Position numbers and translations under genes: made by a program. 64,000 bases of DNA. Origin: Rostrohypoxylon terebratum (taxonomy: Eukaryota; Ascomycota; Sordariomycetes; Xylariales; Hypoxylaceae). The stretch spans positions 248,001 through 312,000 of the forward strand of contig MU385865.1 of NCBI GenBank assembly GCA_022497145.1, written 5' to 3'. Position 1 is the stretch's first letter, and every line of letters starts with the position of its first letter. Under the pieces are notes generated by a model, which saw only the letters and a program-made list of their open reading frames with translations, was not told where the DNA came from and ran no database searches. Of this stretch, positions 43,655-54,700 are shown in pieces.

Positions 43655-45616
43655 ATGGAATGCTTGAGAAACAAGTTTCACAATGGCGTTATACTCGACG
43701 GGAGATTTCAAACAATCGCCCCTCTTAATCATGGATCTTTTGGAATGGTCTTCACGGCCAAGGATTTACAAACCAATGAGCTCGTCGCTGTGAAGTGTTT
43801 GACCAAGAAGGCAGCCGCTAATGAGGTTGGGATCGAGTTCGCCGTGGACGAGAATTCCGAGGAGCTTCTTTGCCACCGCCGCCTAGGTGCTCACCCCAAC
43901 ATTGTCAACTTGGTCCACTCGTTCGAGACGGATGCCCACGTGTACCTCGTCTTAGAGTACTGCTCACGCGGCGACCTGTACGAGGCTATTCGAACCGGAT
44001 CCGGCCCGCTCGAGACCGAACATGTGCGCCGATTCATGCTCGAACTCGTCGACGCCGTTTCCTACATGCACTCGAAGGGCATTTACCACCGAGACATCAA
44101 GCCTGAGAATATCTTCCTATCCGAATCGGGGGCGTTGAAACTTGGTGACTTTGGATTGGCCACTACGGAAAGATGGAGCTACGAAACAACTGTCGGAAGT
44201 GATAGGTACATGTCACCTGAGCAGTACGACTCGGCCGGAGCGGGATACTCGCCGGCCCAGGCAGACATTTGGGCAATTGGCATCTGCCTGCTCAACATTC
44301 TCTTCTCACGAAACCCATTCAACACCCCGACCGAGGACGACCTTTTATTCCTGGACTTTTCACGTGACAAGCAGTCACTTTTTGATGTATTCCCTACCAT
44401 GTCTCAAGACACTTACGAAGTTATCGTTCAGTGTATGAATCTTGACCCCCAAAAGCGATCGCTGGTGGGCGCTAGGAACGCCCTTCGCCGCGTCGTCAGT
44501 TTCACCACCCTCGACGAGGCGCTTGATGACTTCTGCACGGCCGAACGTTCCAATGTCGCTACTGCCAACCGCGAGCCTTTGCGGACACCTTCGATCCAGA
44601 GCCCTCAGGTTGATCAAGGCACTTTCCCATGGGCCAAGGCTTTGAACGCAAACACGTTCCAAGGCATCCGCCAGCTTAGCGCCATTCCCGATGACGAGAG
44701 TTATACTGAGGATCTCTTTTCCAAGTCAGCTGGTACCACGGACTGGATGTCAGGTTCTGTCGAGACGCCTTCAATCTCTTCCATTTTGACATCTAACTTG
44801 GCAGCATCCGTGAATCCCCTCAACATCTCGCGACCAATGGATGTGCCAATGCGCGCCCCCGTCAAGGTGTCTCCCATGGCTGGATCGTTGCCAATTACTA
44901 TGTCCAAGCCCAGACCAACCCTGAGCGCGATGTCCATGGTCTTCGGTCGCCAGAAGGAAACTGTGTCTAAGAGCTGGAGTGATATGTGGGACGAGGATTT
45001 CGAGGAGGATGAGGAGGAGCGTGCCCGTCAACTTCAGGCGCTCAAGGAGCTCAATTCGAGGACCTGGAGTCAGGAGAGCAAGGAGGCTACCCGCACTCCC
45101 AAGCAGGATCAGGCATCCTTGCACCAGGCGCCAGCGTCTGATAATGAGAAGCCCGAGGCTTCGCCTGTGAATGATACTATTTCAAACGATATTGACGGGG
45201 ACTTGGTTGCGGATGGATTTTTCTTTCATGAACCCGTTGCTGTTGAGCAGCCTCAGGACTTCCCGCCTCGCTACTCGCCGCCGTCGAAGCGCAGCCACCT
45301 CGACAAGTGGGAGGCTCTTGGGGAACGCCGCAGAGCTGCGACAGGAGCATCGGAAGCCAGATCGCCGGACTTCTCAACGAAGTCTCGACGACAGTTTGGA
45401 TACGGCATTAATAATTTGCAAGGTGTAGGCACTTGGGATCACGTCAATCAACAGCACATCAACACCAATAACCACCAACACAAGTGGAATCGGGATAATC
45501 GCATCACGTCACGCGAGTGCCCTTGGAACAAAGGTCGAGATTGGAATTGGCGAAAGGAGAGACGCCATGATCTCGGCGATATGGAGTGGGTTGGCCACTG
45601 GCAGGAAGCTCACTGA
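43655..45616 (+). CDS. KSP1: Ran1/Ksp1-type serine/threonine protein kinase
   Basis: A nutrient-signalling kinase of the Ran1/Ksp1/Sks1 group; yeast Ksp1 acts downstream of PKA and TORC1 in filamentous growth and autophagy control. One exon, 653 residues. I start at the ATG at 43655; the frame is open 28 codons further upstream but without an ATG. The kinase domain spans about 15-300: GSFGMVF at 27-33, VAVK with K47, HRDIKPEN with D147, DFG at 165-167, and the family-typical GSDRYMSPEQYD. The C-terminal half is Ser/Pro-rich and probably disordered, with an acidic patch (DEDFEEDEEE). The Trp-rich end (RDWNWRKERR, DMEWVGHWQ) resembles the conserved tail of filamentous-fungal Ksp1 proteins. All kinase catalytic residues are intact. 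Confidence 0.92.
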   Translation: MECLRNKFHNGVILDGRFQTIAPLNHGSFGMVFTAKDLQTNELVAVKCLTKKAAANEVGIEFAVDENSEELLCHRRLGAHPNIVNLVHSFETDAHVYLVLEYCSRGDLYEAIRTGSGPLETEHVRRFMLELVDAVSYMHSKGIYHRDIKPENIFLSESGALKLGDFGLATTERWSYETTVGSDRYMSPEQYDSAGAGYSPAQADIWAIGICLLNILFSRNPFNTPTEDDLLFLDFSRDKQSLFDVFPTMSQDTYEVIVQCMNLDPQKRSLVGARNALRRVVSFTTLDEALDDFCTAERSNVATANREPLRTPSIQSPQVDQGTFPWAKALNANTFQGIRQLSAIPDDESYTEDLFSKSAGTTDWMSGSVETPSISSILTSNLAASVNPLNISRPMDVPMRAPVKVSPMAGSLPITMSKPRPTLSAMSMVFGRQKETVSKSWSDMWDEDFEEDEEERARQLQALKELNSRTWSQESKEATRTPKQDQASLHQAPASDNEKPEASPVNDTISNDIDGDLVADGFFFHEPVAVEQPQDFPPRYSPPSKRSHLDKWEALGERRRAATGASEARSPDFSTKSRRQFGYGINNLQGVGTWDHVNQQHINTNNHQHKWNRDNRITSRECPWNKGRDWNWRKERRHDLGDMEWVGHWQEAH

Positions 45617-46655
45617 GCCTTCCTCAGCTAGTGTCGCCACTTGTAGTTGTGCTATCATCCACAACCACATGGGCAATGTTTTCATAATGGGTTTACCGCT
45701 GCTGCTGCTTTCTTTCGTTGGTACTCTGCCGTTTCTCGTTCTTAATACAGTTTGGACCTTGTTCTTTTTCGGGGCAAGAGATGAAATGATTAAGAAGAAA
45801 GGAAATTGTATGGGAAGAGGCCATGATTTCTTTTTGGACCAGCATGGATTAAAAAATTGGCTTTGGCTCCTCGTCGTTTGGATTGGATTTGGATCATTAA
45901 CAACATCACGCAGTTTGGCAAACTTAGCAGCAGCAGTACAAAACCCTTTACACAACATTCCTGGTGGATCGATCTAGCATCAACTCGCTCTCTAGGTATT
46001 AGATATTCTCCAGATCATTAACACAATACCAGAAGTTACCCACTCAGATTTTACGGTCTATCGCCCACTTTGATACACGTGACTGTGATTCTCGACATGA
46101 ATAAGGGGTTCTATCTTGTCCGACTACAGAGATATGTTCACTATGTAGATATGTAGATTAGCTAATCAAATAATTAAATACCTGTACATAAATACGCAGT
46201 ATTCAAACGGATCATTCGGGGGAATACCGTAAAGCCGTATGCAGTCCACATCAGTGGCGCTCTGTACATATTCGTATCAATGTATTATTAGAAATCTAGC
46301 GCCTTATACTTCTATTCATGTCTGATATAGCAGTACTTCCATAACATGTATTAGTATACCTTAATTATAAGTATTTGATTCATCACTCACATACGTCTTA
46401 ACAAATCCATGTACACAACTGTGAACAATCACCGAACCCCTTTTTTCTTGATGTACTTAGCCAAAGGCCTATCTCAACTCTTGGAATTCGAATGACCTTG
46501 TCGACGTCATATCGTCTCATCCTCAGGCACGTCTCCCGATCTGGAATGCAAGGGTGGGCGTAGACGGGACAACAGGTAAGATACATACGTACCTGTACTA
46601 AGCACGGAACATTAAGGGAAGTAAGGGAGGTTGGGCACGGGTTAGTCAAGGGATT

Positions 46656-46657
<2 letters not shown>
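45617..46657. other. intergenic region downstream of the kinase
   Basis: About 1 kb containing the kinase 3' end. I see no gene or clear repeat before the poly-G tract. Confidence 0.45.
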
Positions 46658-46694
<37 letters not shown>

Positions 46695-46796
46695 TGTGGG
46701 GGGGGGGGGGGGGGGTGGTGGGTTATTGGGTGAGTGGATGGTGGGTAGGGGAGGAAAGGGGGAAGGGGTTGGGCGGAGGNNNNNNNNNNCCCACCG

Positions 46797-46885
<89 letters not shown>
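46658..46885. other. assembly gap (10 N) flanked by poly-G and poly-C
   Basis: Ten N occupy 46780-46789. To the left are G runs of 35 (46658-46692) and 18 (46698-46715) followed by about 60 G-dominated bases. To the right are C runs of 43 (46797-46839) and 45 (46841-46885) separated by one G. Reading into the gap from either side gives poly-G, which points to failed sequencing of an unread insert, not to genuine sequence. Proline- or glycine-rich frames here are not genes. Confidence 0.85.
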
Positions 46886-46886
<1 letters not shown>

Positions 46887-48148
46887 CACGGGGGGTTAGT
46901 TAAGTACTAGGTAGGTAGGCGGCGTGCATATATCAATATATACATGTATGTATCATTACTGCCTGACAGGTATATTGCGTATTTCGTTAATCGAGCCTTA
47001 AAAACGAGCGAGGCGCGCGCTACATAGATGTGTGAAAACGGAGAGTCTTAGGGGATACTCGAAGTACATATGTAGGTGTTGTGACACACGGCAGTGGAGG
47101 CAAGGGTGTCGATTAGGATTAGGTAGGATAGGTGCATGACCAGCCAGCCAGCGTCGAAATACACATCCGGGGCTCCGGGACTCGGCCGAGGCATTTGTAC
47201 GTACTATATATGTGCTACGGCGGAAGTACCGGGGAATGCCAGGTGCTTGATGCGTCGAATTTCGAAACGCAACCACGATATCCTCAAGAGAATTATCGAA
47301 TCAAATGCCTGCCGTGCGACTTGTCCCTTCATGTGAGTTTTGTGAAGTAAGGGCTTGGACCAGAAGCTCGGGATCAAGATGTGATTTACAACTCCTGGAT
47401 AACTATTGGATATCAAATGCTTCTTTTGAAGAGCTAGGTACATAAGGAATCAAGAACGACTCCATAATGGGCGCATATTCTATAGTATAACCCACAATGC
47501 AAACAACAGCAGCAGTTTCTTCTCGTAGAGTGGTTTGCAGCAGGATTTTCAGGTGTGTAGCTTGAGTGCTCTTCATTCGGCATCGAGATTCCCCTTTAAC
47601 ACTTATACTGAATAGGGGTTGATATAATGATGAGAGGAGACTGGCACCAGAATTGTGAGAATGGTTCTTATTCATAAGTCTAGCAAGATCTTCATCGTAT
47701 AATGTTAATAGGGTTTGGGGTGACACCTGCTCTAAAATGCCATGATATATCAACGAAAGTTCGATCAAGAAAAGGGGTAGGTATCACCTTCGTAAACGAC
47801 GAAATCTCTCATAAGATAATCTCGCAACTTCCGCAATATTTAGCTAGGCGAATTACTAGCAAAATTCATTCATTAAGATGGATTTTTTTTTTTTTTTGCG
47901 TCTGGGATTCTGTTTCTGTTCCACATCACAACATCAAAGTAAACTACATCTAGTCTTAGCTCCCCTTCGAGCCCGAGTTAACTTATACACTCACTTGTCA
48001 CATTCGCTTACCAGCCAAGAGAGCAACAAGACGAGTTGAGCCTCGAGCATACAAAAATTTCTTAAACATACCTCTACTCCATTCTATCAGACACTCGACA
48101 TAGGCATAGACAACAACAACAACAAGGTCACTCAACATCGCTACGACC
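46886..48148. other. intergenic region upstream of the small membrane protein gene
   Basis: About 1.26 kb with no supportable gene. A TAGGTAGGTAGG patch directly follows the poly-C tract (46908-46919). A run of ACAACAACAACAACAAGG at 48111-48128 sits in the likely leader of the gene starting at 48149. Confidence 0.4.
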
Positions 48149-48802
48149 ATGGAACACGACCACATAGTCAACATCGACCTGACAAAGTCAGAGTACAGCC
48201 AAACATCCCCAACTGTGTCGCCCCCAGAGTCCGACGACGGAAAGTCCCAGAAACCGACATACGCATCTAACCGATCCTGCTTCGTCTGCCGGAAGACTCT
48301 CCTCCTAAGCTACTTCAACTGCTGCGCCGCGTGCCTCGGCACGACCGAGTACCAGCTCTCGCGGAAAAGGGGCCGGCCGGCCCGGGACACCCTCCCGACC
48401 TCCGAAACCTCCCATTCCCCACTCCCATCCTCATCCTCATCCACATCCTCACTCCCGATAATCAACTGGATCCGCCGCACCCCAACCCACAACAGCCAAA
48501 CCCCCCCACCGCACTGCGAAAGCCCGTACTGCCGGTACGTGCACCTCCGCCCCCTAATGCTCCTCTTCATCCTCTTCGAGCTCGTTCCGTCGCTCGGCGG
48601 CCTCTCCGTGCTGAACCTCGCCCTGTACCGCCACGACTTCGCGCAGCTGCGCTTCGGCTGCATGCTGCTACTTCAATGGTGGCAGATCTTCGTGCTGCCG
48701 CGCCAGTGGGCCTGCGGCCGCTCCATCGTCGCGGGCCAGCTCGCCGCCTGCGTCTTCATGGTCTGGTGGTACGTCGACGCCGCGCGCGCCTGGCGCTGGT
48801 AG
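48149..48802 (+). CDS. small Cys-rich membrane protein, unknown function
   Basis: I do not recognise the family. One exon, 217 residues, with a good ATG context (ACCATGG). An N-terminal zinc-ribbon-like motif has C44, C47, C58, C59 and C62 (CxxC-x10-CCxxC). An AT-hook-like core KRGRPAR lies at 73-79. A Ser-rich linker (90-101) leads to a second possible metal site H122-C123-x4-C128-x3-H132. Then come three hydrophobic stretches, about 135-158, 168-184 and 192-210, likely membrane segments. The end is Trp/Arg-rich. The second half is very GC-rich, as in some neighbouring genes. The metal-binding and membrane topology are inferred. The gene lies alone between the gap and AVT1. Confidence 0.75.
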   Translation: MEHDHIVNIDLTKSEYSQTSPTVSPPESDDGKSQKPTYASNRSCFVCRKTLLLSYFNCCAACLGTTEYQLSRKRGRPARDTLPTSETSHSPLPSSSSSTSSLPIINWIRRTPTHNSQTPPPHCESPYCRYVHLRPLMLLFILFELVPSLGGLSVLNLALYRHDFAQLRFGCMLLLQWWQIFVLPRQWACGRSIVAGQLAACVFMVWWYVDAARAWRW

Positions 48803-49308
48803 GAGCCGCTAGCCGTCAGCAGCGTCTTGTTGAAGATCGTGTTTCCTTGGTAGCTAGCTTTTATTTCGGGGGCCGGGTCGGAATTCTTGACTAGGTACTA
48901 AGTACTATGGCTGTAGCTTAGGAGAAGCCGGATGGATGGAAGATACCCGGCGTTTTACGGGGCGGGCGGCTATAGATATGAGAAAGGGGGTGTGCAGGTG
49001 TCAGGTGTTACCAAAAGGGCTAAGGTTCGTACCGATGTTGTATCTTTCGAACAGAGGCATCGATTAGAAAATCATGATTTTATTCCCATTAACTATCACG
49101 CTATGTGGTTTTGATTCTTCCCAAGTCCGATAAGCCCTACGTGATCTGGTCGCAACATTCACACGATGCTATCCCAATCGATGCTATGCTTCCGATATGC
49201 ATATGAACCTTGCCATCCCTAGAGTCCTCAAACACTTTTGGATTCCCAACGCCTCCTATTAATTCGAAGATATCCATATATTAAATAAAAATGTTTTAAA
49301 TGGTGCGA
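48803..49308. other. intergenic region between convergent genes
   Basis: About 0.5 kb holding the two 3' ends, with a small CTAGGTACTAAGTAC patch at 48892-48906. I see nothing else. Confidence 0.5.
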
Positions 49309-51721
49309 TTAATTGGCTCCGATGAGATCCTTAGGCAGGAAAGCCCAGACAGTCCCGACAATGGAGATGGTACAAGAAATGAACATAACAATCCAAACGA
49401 AAATTCGCTCTCCTGCCGCGATATCGTGCCCAAATAACTTGAGATAAAAGGCAAGAGGAAGTCTGTAAAATCGTCAGATCGTGCGTATGACAAGAGTGGG
49501 GTTGTAGTAAGAACGATTTCTGCACTTACGTGACGCAAATAGTGAAGCAGAGAGCGCTACCCATGAAAGCCATAATAGAGTCAAACGCCGGGAAGAGGAT
49601 AGCTATTCCCAAAAACACAAATAGCGTTAGTATTCGTACGAGAGCTTTCAGCAACCCTCTTGAGGTACTAGAAAGTCCGACTAAGGATGATTCTTCGGCG
49701 ACAACTTGCTGTCGAAGACCGAACACGACTTCTAGCGTCGTGACGATCGGCTGGGAGTTTAGGGGAATTTTTGTTAGGGGAATGATGGCGATGAACACTA
49801 CAAGAAGTATGTTCAAAGCATTCGGATAGCCCGTGGTTTGAAGAATGTTGCTTGTGATCTCATCACGAACTCCATCTCCAAACATGATAAGTCCCACGAT
49901 AGCTACCGCAGCATCCACTATGAACTATGGGAATGTTAGTCTTGTTTGAGGCTTATTAATATATATACTATAAGACTTACAGTGAAGCTAAATGTATATG
50001 TAACCGCCTATGAGGAGTCAGTTTAATTTACCATCAAGAAAAGTCATCAGACAACATACTTCTTTATAACGATACGGATGACGCATATCTCGATAAACCT
50101 AAACTTCAGTTAGTTGATACTTCTTTAATTTTTCGTAGAGGAGCCTTACATTTGGAAAAACACTATGTCCACCCCACGGCGACATGAGAAGTCCGAAGGA
50201 TAAGGGCAAAGTCAGCCAATTCTCCGGGAAAAGAAAAGTCGCAGCCGGTTCCAAAAGAGAGCCAGGACTATGGTGTTTCAATAAGCCATCCAGTACGACA
50301 ATGATGACAACTGGACCTCTATCAATATTCGCGCACTCTGAATGGCTTGGAGGGGAACTTACTACTCAGACACGAGACAATCCCGATGAAACTGGTAAAA
50401 GATAGAAGAGATAATGGGGCAAATTGTAAGGGTATCAAGATTATAGTACAGACAACCTTCCATTCGGTAATGCTTAATGTGCCGGGAAACAGGAGCGCTA
50501 ACGAGTCGGCAAAGAGTACGATGAGAGCGACACAAGCTGCGAGCAACTCGAGGGTGAATAATACGGCTGTCATGATGCGCGCTTTCCTACCGAAGGAAAT
50601 AAACGCTATGTCGGAGAATGTGATCATCGTAGGGTCGAGATCCATGCATTTTGCCAACAATCTCGCCGTCCAGCTAGTCACCGCAGCGCATAAACTGAGT
50701 GCGATTAGCCCACAGATCCAACCAGCATACTTTAGTCCCATAGGCAAACTCAACAAGCCGACGCCGATCAATACACTGAGCGAAGACTTAGTAAGAAGCA
50801 TTCTAAATATGCCAAAAGGGATCCTTACTTGGTAGAATTCACAACTGTTTGCGGTAGAGTTGACTGGCCAGAGACCTGTAGCACAATTCTTCCTTCCTGC
50901 TCGACCTCTTTCACCAAGATCGGCTGGCGTTCCCCGTCAGGTACATTTGCGCCGGATTCTTGCTGCTGGCGCCAGAGGTCTGCGGCATGTATCATGGAAG
51001 AATGTGTGGCTGCTGATTCAACAGTGCCGTAGCTTCGCATAGAGCCATAGCTGCCGACTAAGGGAGGGACAGCTAGATGTGGCGGCGTCGAGAATATCGA
51101 GGTGCTGCGAATAGAGCCGGACGGAGAAGCTGTTCTGAAAAGGTCACCACCAAGTCGCTTTCGTTCGCCGTCATGGCTTTCAATTCGCGACGGGGGTGTT
51201 CCTACAGGCCCGGAATCCTCAAAGTCAATAGCGTTAGGTGCATGTGCCTCTTCGAGGTCTCTTCTGAGAAGAGACGTTCTAGGACCCGCTTCAACATCGC
51301 GCCTAGCATATGGACTCGGATCTACAGCTTGAACTGGCTCTTGATCTGGAGCAAAGATGAACGACGGTTGTTGTGGTATGATTTCGGGAAAGGCGGAGGC
51401 TCGCTGCCAGCTCCTGCTAAAAGATCTAATGCTGTTCACGCCACCAATGTCTGTCAATACAGCAAGGCGATTTGTCCCAGAAGATCTACAGGAATCGATC
51501 CAGTTAGTTAAGTCTACGCATCGATGAGGAAGAAATGGCAGAGCTGCGAACCTTCTTCCCGTCCGATGGGGTCGCTCATCGTCGTATCCACCCTGCTCAC
51601 TCAGCAGCGCTTGGTCTTCAGATTGAATACTTTGGTTGGCAAGGGATGATGAGCTATTGGTCCTGCCGGGCGAAGCCCCGCGGTTGTACTCTTCCCACGT
51701 CGTTGCTTGTCTCGCAGTCAT
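49309..51721 (-). CDS. AVT1: Avt1-like vacuolar amino-acid transporter
   Basis: A member of the amino acid/auxin permease (AAAP) family; yeast Avt1 imports neutral amino acids and cysteine into the vacuole using the proton gradient. Seven exons, 50829-51721, 50363-50775, 50150-50316, 50060-50098, 49981-50007, 49530-49924 and 49309-49462, join in phase to 695 residues. Exons 4 and 5 are only 39 and 27 nt; intron 2 is 46 nt and uses a TAGAG acceptor. A long disordered N-terminus (about 297 residues, with GGVNSIRSFSRSWQRA at about 93-108) precedes the permease core, which opens with STNVLIGVGLLSLPMGLKYA. Later landmarks are LPLSFGLLMSPWGGHSVFPN, YRDMRHPYRYKEAV and PLTKIPLNSQPI. About ten or eleven membrane segments can be drawn. 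Confidence 0.92.
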
Positions 51722-54700
51722 CGTCTGAAAATCTACCAGAGGGAGCTGCGAGAGCTCTAATATCTACAGAAACACTTAGAATGTTGCAGTTCGAGTTTTC
51801 TCAAACTTTTAAATTAGAATACTGAGACGTAAGAAAGTTGGAGAGGTGATCGCAGTTGGTGGCGTTATAGTTAAGAAGGGCAAATGTTAGAAGAAATTGA
51901 TTCTACCTAGTAGTTATTTCGCTATAGGGCAGAACTTAAATGCAGATATGAAAGGATGAAAAGTGACGTAAACAGAAGATTGAAAAGAGGAGTTGAAACA
52001 AACGTAGCGTAGCAACTCAGAGATAGCTCAGAGGAAGGCTTGACAAGTGATGTTTAGAAATAAGATAGCAAGCATCGCAACCCTAGGTACATATATATGC
52101 AGCTATCTTTTACCTTACTTGCTGCTGGGAAGATAATGGTGGAGCCGACATGCATAACGATGCGATGGGTCGACAAGATCTGCAAGGTTGACGGTTCGAC
52201 GGTTCGACGGTGGAAGATGGTGTTGAGATTGTTTATCAAGGACTAAACTAGTACTACGACGCTAGCTTTTTAAACTTGCAGACAAGGTCGTTAAAACTTA
52301 CTAGGTAAGCTTGTTAAGATATACTTTCTATTTCTCAAGATCTACTTGCCGCCGTGGAAAAATGATCTGGTGATTTGACCTATTGTACCTGCCGAGGTTG
52401 GACAAGATACTTGAACCACTTTTGTAACCTCTATCTATTAGTATCTAGTCTTCGGGGAAGTCGCCGCCAAGTTATTCGGGACAACTGGGACAACCGCATT
52501 GTGTGAGGGCTATTGGATGATTGATTCGTTGCGGAGAGAAGTGGAGAAATTTGACAATCCCTTTTCAAACAGTTCGTGTGAGCAAGGCTGATAGTGTCAC
52601 GCATACTATTACATATGTCCCGTATGTAAAAAAAAATTTCCTTGTCCTGGTGATGGCCGTTAATTTTTGGGGGGATTTGATGCCGGTTTCATGGGTTTCC
52701 GTACGGCTCGCAACGGGTTTCGTTGAAATTTAAGAGCGGTTTTCGTCGGCTCGAATTGTTGAAAGAAATTAAAGGCAAGTGCTGGAAATTTCACGTACGG
52801 TTCCCTACCGAAAATGGCAGCCAAAACCCACCATTTCTGGAACCCTCGACCTTTGAATTCGAACTTCAACCTTGTCAATTGTCAACTTCTCTCTAAATTG
52901 TACTCGCATCATGCCGCAGCCAAGAGAGGGACGCAGCGCTTCTCGCGCCTCGCGGCCCGCATCCTGTTGTCAGCAGAACCTGGTCTAACTGGCGTAATCC
53001 AGGAACCTCTGGTGAGATCGAGGAATCGAATATCGCGATCGCAAAACTCTACTATGTAGGTTATTAACTGCACCAATGAAAGGATACGGCCAATTATGTA
53101 GAGTCTTCCCAACCCCACCTCACGATATGCTGACTACAAGTTTTCCCTTTACAGCCTCTAGAGCTACATCCATTGGTCGTTACCGAGCTACCTTGCTCTC
53201 CACTTTCCTGTCTTCCCTATAAACTCCTACTTCATGTGCCAGATCATAAGTTGCACTACAGATCGAAAACCACCGACTCATTGGATGAGATCGCTGGGTA
53301 CGGCTTCAGCCATCGGGGGATTTGGCAAGAAATCCATCTTGTATACGACCTCGGCTTGCTTGAGCTGAAAAGTTATAGGATGCGGGCACGTATCATGACT
53401 TCGTCCCCACATGATCTAGTTTGAGGTTCGAGATGGAAGTGACGAAATGATAAATCATAAATGGCCAAACCAATCGTGCTTGAAATATCATTTTTAAAGT
53501 CACCTTACTCACCTTTATTCAGCACCTACCTATGTTCGATTGTGTGTATCCCCAGGTTGTGAGTCGCATCGAGTATTGTTCAAGAATGTGGTAATCTGAC
53601 GCCATTATAGCTGACGTTCTTTTCCTTTTGAATGGGGTCTACACGAACGTAGGCATATCTGGGATATTCATAGGAAACTCGAAGTATTCGTGAGGGGACG
53701 TATCGGTAGAACGCGAGACGCATATTTCCGGAATCCAGCTTGAAGCAATTCGACGCCTCCGGATATCTGGTATTGCTATCTTCGTTGTCCACAAGAAATA
53801 AAGCTCGCCGAAAACACGATTCTTAACGCGTCCATATGATTGACCCAAGCAGAGCTTATTCCTGATGAATGAAACCCATCATTCTCAGACGACAAGTCAT
53901 TGAAAATGCCGGAAATAACGAGAGAGCCCCTCGCACTCGGAAACACGCTGCAGCCTGCTGTACAACATGTAAGGTTAGCTACCTAGGTCTTACGATCACG
54001 ATGAAGAATATTCTAGTCAGGTAGTAAGAGACAAACTTACTGGGTACCAAGCATCAAATTCGACAGAGGGACAAAGCTGAATAGAAATCTCTGTAGTGGC
54101 GGGCGGGCGCGTCACAAATAAGCGTTCTCGATCAAAGCTCCTTGTCAATTTATTGGATGACGGCCGCTCTAGCTCAGTGGCTTGCTGACAGAACTAATGA
54201 TCTGAAATTCAAGCACGACTCTAGCGTTCACCAATCGTAAATTGTTATTACTAATATGGCTGATTATAAAGCAACTCCGGCAACAACACCACGACTAGGA
54301 CTTTTATTAATATGGCATTCTTCTTGATATTTGAGTAACGTGAAGCATGCGATACAATTCGGCCATGACTGCAGTATGAAGCCAAGCCTGCAGCTTCTGC
54401 GTAAATAGTATTTTCCTAGCCCCGGTTAGACGGAGACTCGTTGTCGTTCGTCGCGATAGTTGAGCCTATCGTATCCCATTTCCATGCCATGCCTCCCACC
54501 CTTAGCGAGCTTGCCATAATTTGAGGTAGTCCTAGAACTCCCATGCACATTTCATATCAGGGTAAAGCCCTTTACCGCGATGACAAGTGTCATTGTGCTT
54601 AAATGGTGTAAACTAGGATGAAGCATTCTAGCCTTCGTCGTTCCGCCGTCTCCGACACTGGAACGAGACAATCCACCGGAAAGCAAGTATCATGAATTTC

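Noticed and set aside
46398..46903. Gly- and Pro-rich frames at the N gap
   Set aside because: They translate poly-G, poly-C and N bases; the sequence itself is probably artefactual.
54165..54240. tRNA-like stretch beginning GCTCTAGCTCAGTGGC
   Set aside because: The D-arm-like AGCTCAGTGG is suggestive, but no consistent acceptor stem, seven-base anticodon loop or T-arm (GGTTCRANYCC) can be drawn. A tRNA covariance search would settle it.
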